Shown in pieces: positions 60,600 to 64,000 of a stretch of 64,000 nucleotides of DNA (position 1 is the first letter of the stretch; each line of letters starts with the position of its first letter). Source of the stretch: Anoplolepis gracilipes (Eukaryota; Arthropoda; Insecta; Hymenoptera; Formicidae); the NCBI RefSeq assembly GCF_047496725.1, contig NC_132979.1, forward strand, positions 3,427,501-3,491,500. The letters run 5' to 3'. A model generated the notes under the pieces. That model saw only the letters and a program-made list of their open reading frames with translations. It searched no databases and had not been told where the DNA came from. The translations under genes were made by a program, and so were the position numbers.

Positions 60600-61830
60600 A
60601 AAAATATCTATCTGAAAGGTAGAGATAGAAAAAAAGACAGAAAAATAGAAAATATTTGTTGTATTATCTTTTGTGTTCCATATGTACTTGTGAAATTATG
60701 TTAAGTATATATTTAAACATATTTAAACTTATATATTAAATATTAAGATATATATATATATATATATATACATATATCATATCAAAAATGAGAGATTGAT
60801 AATATTTACGAATTTTTCCAATATACATATATTCATATAATTTCTAATATATTTTTTATATTATTTTAACCAATAAAATAATAATAAATATTTCTTTCTT
60901 TGTAACTAGTTTTTATTTTAATAGAGATTTTTCAATAATTTTTTTATAGTAATTTATGTAAATATTTCCATTTTATAATGTTTTTTACTTGTATACTTAA
61001 TATCAAAATTGATGACTGCTTTAGTCACAGTTTTAGCGATAGTCAGAAATAATATACAATATAATTCAATCTAAAATAAAGATAAGTTTAAATATAAATA
61101 TTATCATATTTTTATTTTTAAATAAAATTTTTAGAGAATATTATGATACGTTTATTTATTCTTTATAAGTTTTTTACTTCTTCATGATTATTTCTAGATA
61201 ATAAAATTGTAATAAAATAATATTTTATAAATATAATAAATATTATAGGCACATATTAAGAAAACAACACAAAATATTATCTTCTTCGTGATTTTGTCGG
61301 TTTTATTGTCATAAGAAAAAGATTTTTGTCAAGGTCGACGATTATTGTTTATAGAAAATGAATAATGACTAAATAATGAATTTTATATTATGATTTCTAC
61401 TAACAGTGCTATTAGAACATTGAAAATCTATAATAATTCAGATATAATTATATCTCATTTTATTCTATTTTTTAACACAATTCTTTGAACACGTGCTAAA
61501 TCACAAACATTTAAAATTCTAAATATTTTTGTAACTTTTATTATTTTTTTTAATTGTAAAAAAGTATATTGCACGTTATTCTATGATCGATAAAAAAGAT
61601 TTGCATTGATAGAAACAATTGCTAAATTTTTTTTATTATTGCTCCGATGCGTCATATATTAATATGAATATATTATGCTATAAAAGTTTTATGTCATATT
61701 TTGATCTCTGTACAAATTACTGTTATAATGCGTATTACAATGCTGTTGTAATAAATTACTTAATATTTAGTATATAAAGAAAATTTTACACATGAATGGT
61801 GAAAAGATTTAACAAGATGTAGATATATAA
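60600..61830. other. AT-rich intergenic, nothing recognised
   Basis: Very AT-rich sequence with a TA run at 60749-60771. No open frame, repeat family or structure could be supported. Confidence 0.5.

Positions 61831-61832
<2 letters not shown>

Positions 61833-61882
<50 letters not shown>
61833..61882. repeat. (TA)n microsatellite
   Basis: An alternating AT run of about 50 bases abuts an ACAGGGTGTCCGATAAT element end at 61883. Confidence 0.9.
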
Positions 61883-61886
<4 letters not shown>

Positions 61887-61990
61887 GGTGTCCGATAATA
61901 ATCGCCCCAAATCTCTAGGGCAGATAGAGCAGGTCAAACTGAACATAAAAGTCCTGTATCATTTTGCAATTAGCGCAATAATTATTGAAC
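61883..61990 (+). mobile_element. Fragment with ACAGGGTGTCCGATAAT end
   Basis: The first 17 bases match the start at 57331 with one indel. Sequence further in differs, so only the terminus is shared. Probably a DNA-transposon end. Confidence 0.35.
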
Positions 61991-62130
61991 TATATATATA
62001 TATATATAAAATAATAATGGCACTTTGTACAAATCAAAAGAGTTATAAGAACTAATATATCTCATTTTTCGCAAATGAGAGTAAATTTTGCGTATTACAA
62101 TTATTCTCGTCATTGCAAATGTAAAGTAGA

Positions 62131-62476
62131 GTAGGTAAAATATGTTGATTTTTGCCTAGAAAGTGCAACGTAAATTACATATATTTTCTTATAGTTTTTG
62201 AGTTGTTGAATATGAAAATATTCGTTTTATTGGTCTACGGCTGCGGAAAAGTGCTCAAAATTTACCTTAAAAAGTCACTTTTAATAGTAATTCAATTAGT
62301 GTCGAATTTGCAGTTATTTAATTATTTATATTATAGTTTTTATTATAGTTTATATTATAGTTTTATAATTTCTTTTACTGAAAACTAAAGAAATACTTTA
62401 GAAATTCTAAATCTAACATAGCAAAATCAATATAATATAAAAAGTAAAAAATAAATAGTCAATTTATTCAAAGAAT
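62131..62476 (+). repeat. Left arm of long fold-back repeat
   Basis: About 346 bp match the reverse complement of 62947-63296 with frequent substitutions, for example TTGATTTTTGCC…AGAAAGTG and TAGTAATTCAATTAGTGTC. The 78-codon open frame 62152-62388 inside has no counterpart in the other arm and is spurious. Confidence 0.8.
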
Positions 62477-62946
62477 ACTAAGCCTCAACAAATGCAATTG
62501 TATACATTGTACAATTTTAAATATCTTAAAATAGACTTCAACAAAGATTTCACCTAAAGGCGCGTTAAGTTTTTCATAGTAGACCTTTGCCTGAAGCTCT
62601 ATTATATTACTTTTCGTATTATAGTTTTTATACTATAATATTATACTACTATATTATACTATAATATTATATACCTATTATATTTTTCGTATATATACAT
62701 ATATTCATATATATACATATATTCATATATATACATATATATATATATATATGTGTATAGCTTCTCGTTTTATTCATCATCAGAATCTTAATCTTGGCAG
62801 TTTCTTGATTGATCGGGTCCGCTAATGTTATATAAAGTCGAAATATGTATTCCTATATCTATTTCTATATGTGTTTTTATGTTTTTGAAATTCTCCCCTC
62901 AACATTTAATTATTTTTATAAGCTTATATATCTGATAAAACTTAAG
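62477..62946. other. Loop of fold-back repeat
   Basis: About 470 bp, mostly AT-rich with TATAC-type simple repeats (62600-62760) and no coding sequence. Confidence 0.5.
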
Positions 62947-63296
62947 ATTCTTGAATAAATTGACTATTTATTTTTTAATTTTTATATTATAATGATTTTG
63001 CTATGTTAGATTTAGCATTTCTAAAGTGTTTCTTTAATTTTCAGTAAAAGACATTATAAATCTAAACTATAACATAAATAATTAAATGATTGCAAGTTTG
63101 ACACTAATTGAATTACTATTAAAAGTGACTTATTCTCATTTAAGGCAAATTTTGACCACTTTTCCGCAGGCTTAGACCAATAAATAAAACGAGTATTTTC
63201 ATATTTAGCAACCCAAAAACTATGAGAGAACTATAAGAAAATATATGTAACATACGTTACACTTTCTGGGCAAAAATCAGTACATTTTACCCATCC
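62947..63296 (-). repeat. Right arm of long fold-back repeat
   Basis: Inverse of 62131-62476. The outermost ends are GTAGGTAAAATATG on the left and, inverted, GGATGGGTAAAATGTAC on the right. Divergence suggests an old element. Confidence 0.8.
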
Positions 63297-64000
63297 TTTT
63301 TTACGTGTAATATGTTGTCGATTAATTGTAATTTATAAATTAAAATAAATCTTTTTTTATTTAACGTTATTTATTTCTTCGAATTATATTTTCGCAATTT
63401 GTGACAATTTCTAATATATTTTATGGAATAAGACATTTACAATATATAAATCCATAATTTTACGTGAAAAAAAAGATATATTCAAATGCATATTTTAACA
63501 TAACAAAATTACTAATATGTATGTACATATATTCACTGTAAATTATTGGAAACAATTCCTTATTTGATTTCATAGATGTGTGCTCATAATAAACAGTTTC
63601 AAAAATATAAAAAAAGACATTATAACATATCGAGAATTTTAACATATATCAATCAATTTTTTACAAAATGAGATATTGAGTCACACGAAAGTTCTATATG
63701 CCTTGCATATTTTACAATAGTTGTATACTAATTGATCTAATAATTATAAATGTAGAAATAAATACAAAAATATTTAGATGTATTATTATTGTATCAAATG
63801 CGAATTGTTTTTTTCTCATTCCTGTAAAGTTGCGATTCCAGGCTTACGCCACTATATTGTAAAACTTTCAGTATAAAAAAAATAAACCTTATTAAAATTT
63901 TTAGAACTGATATGAATTACTTACACTATACAATACATTAAAAATTGAATTTATTTATAGAAAGAGCATCTTTGATAACATACAATTTTTATTTCATATT
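63297..64000. other. AT-rich intergenic, nothing recognised
   Basis: No gene, repeat or structured element could be supported in the last 700 bases. Confidence 0.5.

Noticed and set aside
1..64000. CRISPR arrays, tRNA/rRNA genes, prokaryotic operons
   Set aside because: None seen; regular repeats are microsatellites, and the spliced genes show a eukaryotic nuclear genome.

Overview
The window looks like nuclear DNA of a hymenopteran insect, most likely an ant. The grounds are: spliced genes with short GT-AG exons, a very AT-rich background broken by GC-richer, CpG-rich stretches, abundant GA/CT and TA microsatellites, and a TRIM9-type SPRY gene of insect character. There are no operons, tRNA or rRNA genes, and no CRISPR array that I can support. 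The species is not identified; 'ant' is an inference.

Region 1-13.65 kb holds the 3' half of Trim9 on the plus strand. Four coding exons (3631-3803, 7837-7975, 9075-9305, 10548-10876) encode the FN3 and SPRY domains of this neuronal E3 ubiquitin ligase. The RING, B-box and coiled-coil exons must lie upstream of the window. The stop is TAG, but the same frame then stays open for 49 codons with coding-like codon use and ends in two consecutive TGA codons, so stop-codon readthrough is a real possibility. A long 3' UTR probably runs to about 13.2 or 13.65 kb.

Region 13.65-22.2 kb has no recognised gene. It holds a 249-bp inverted repeat with one mismatch (arms 17852-18100 and 19942-20190), followed by a perfect 54-bp palindrome (20287-20340).

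Regions 22.2-24.5, 30.3-35.5 and 58.6-60.6 kb hold the most interesting content: a family of tiny secreted-peptide genes. Three copies are intact: 22797-22982 (+), 32607-32852 (+) and 59974-60153 (-). The last is only 59 codons and easy to miss. Two copies are broken (30872-31073 and about 33688-33842). All members with a 5' end share a nearly constant signal peptide, a TATA box 72-83 bp before the ATG, and an upstream element of about 20 bp. Most units also show an intron in the 3' UTR just after the stop. The predicted mature peptides are almost unrelated to each other. This is the signature of a rapidly diversifying venom, antimicrobial or glandular peptide family. I cannot name the family.

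Regions 24.5-30.3 and 35.5-57.3 kb are non-coding as far as I can see. The second is CpG-rich and carries recurrent short motifs (TAATCTGATTTAT three times), a degenerate tandem repeat, a Tc1/mariner-like MITE, a second copy of a TGGCCAT-type MITE and a fold-back repeat. The last kilobases hold another fold-back repeat and TA microsatellites.
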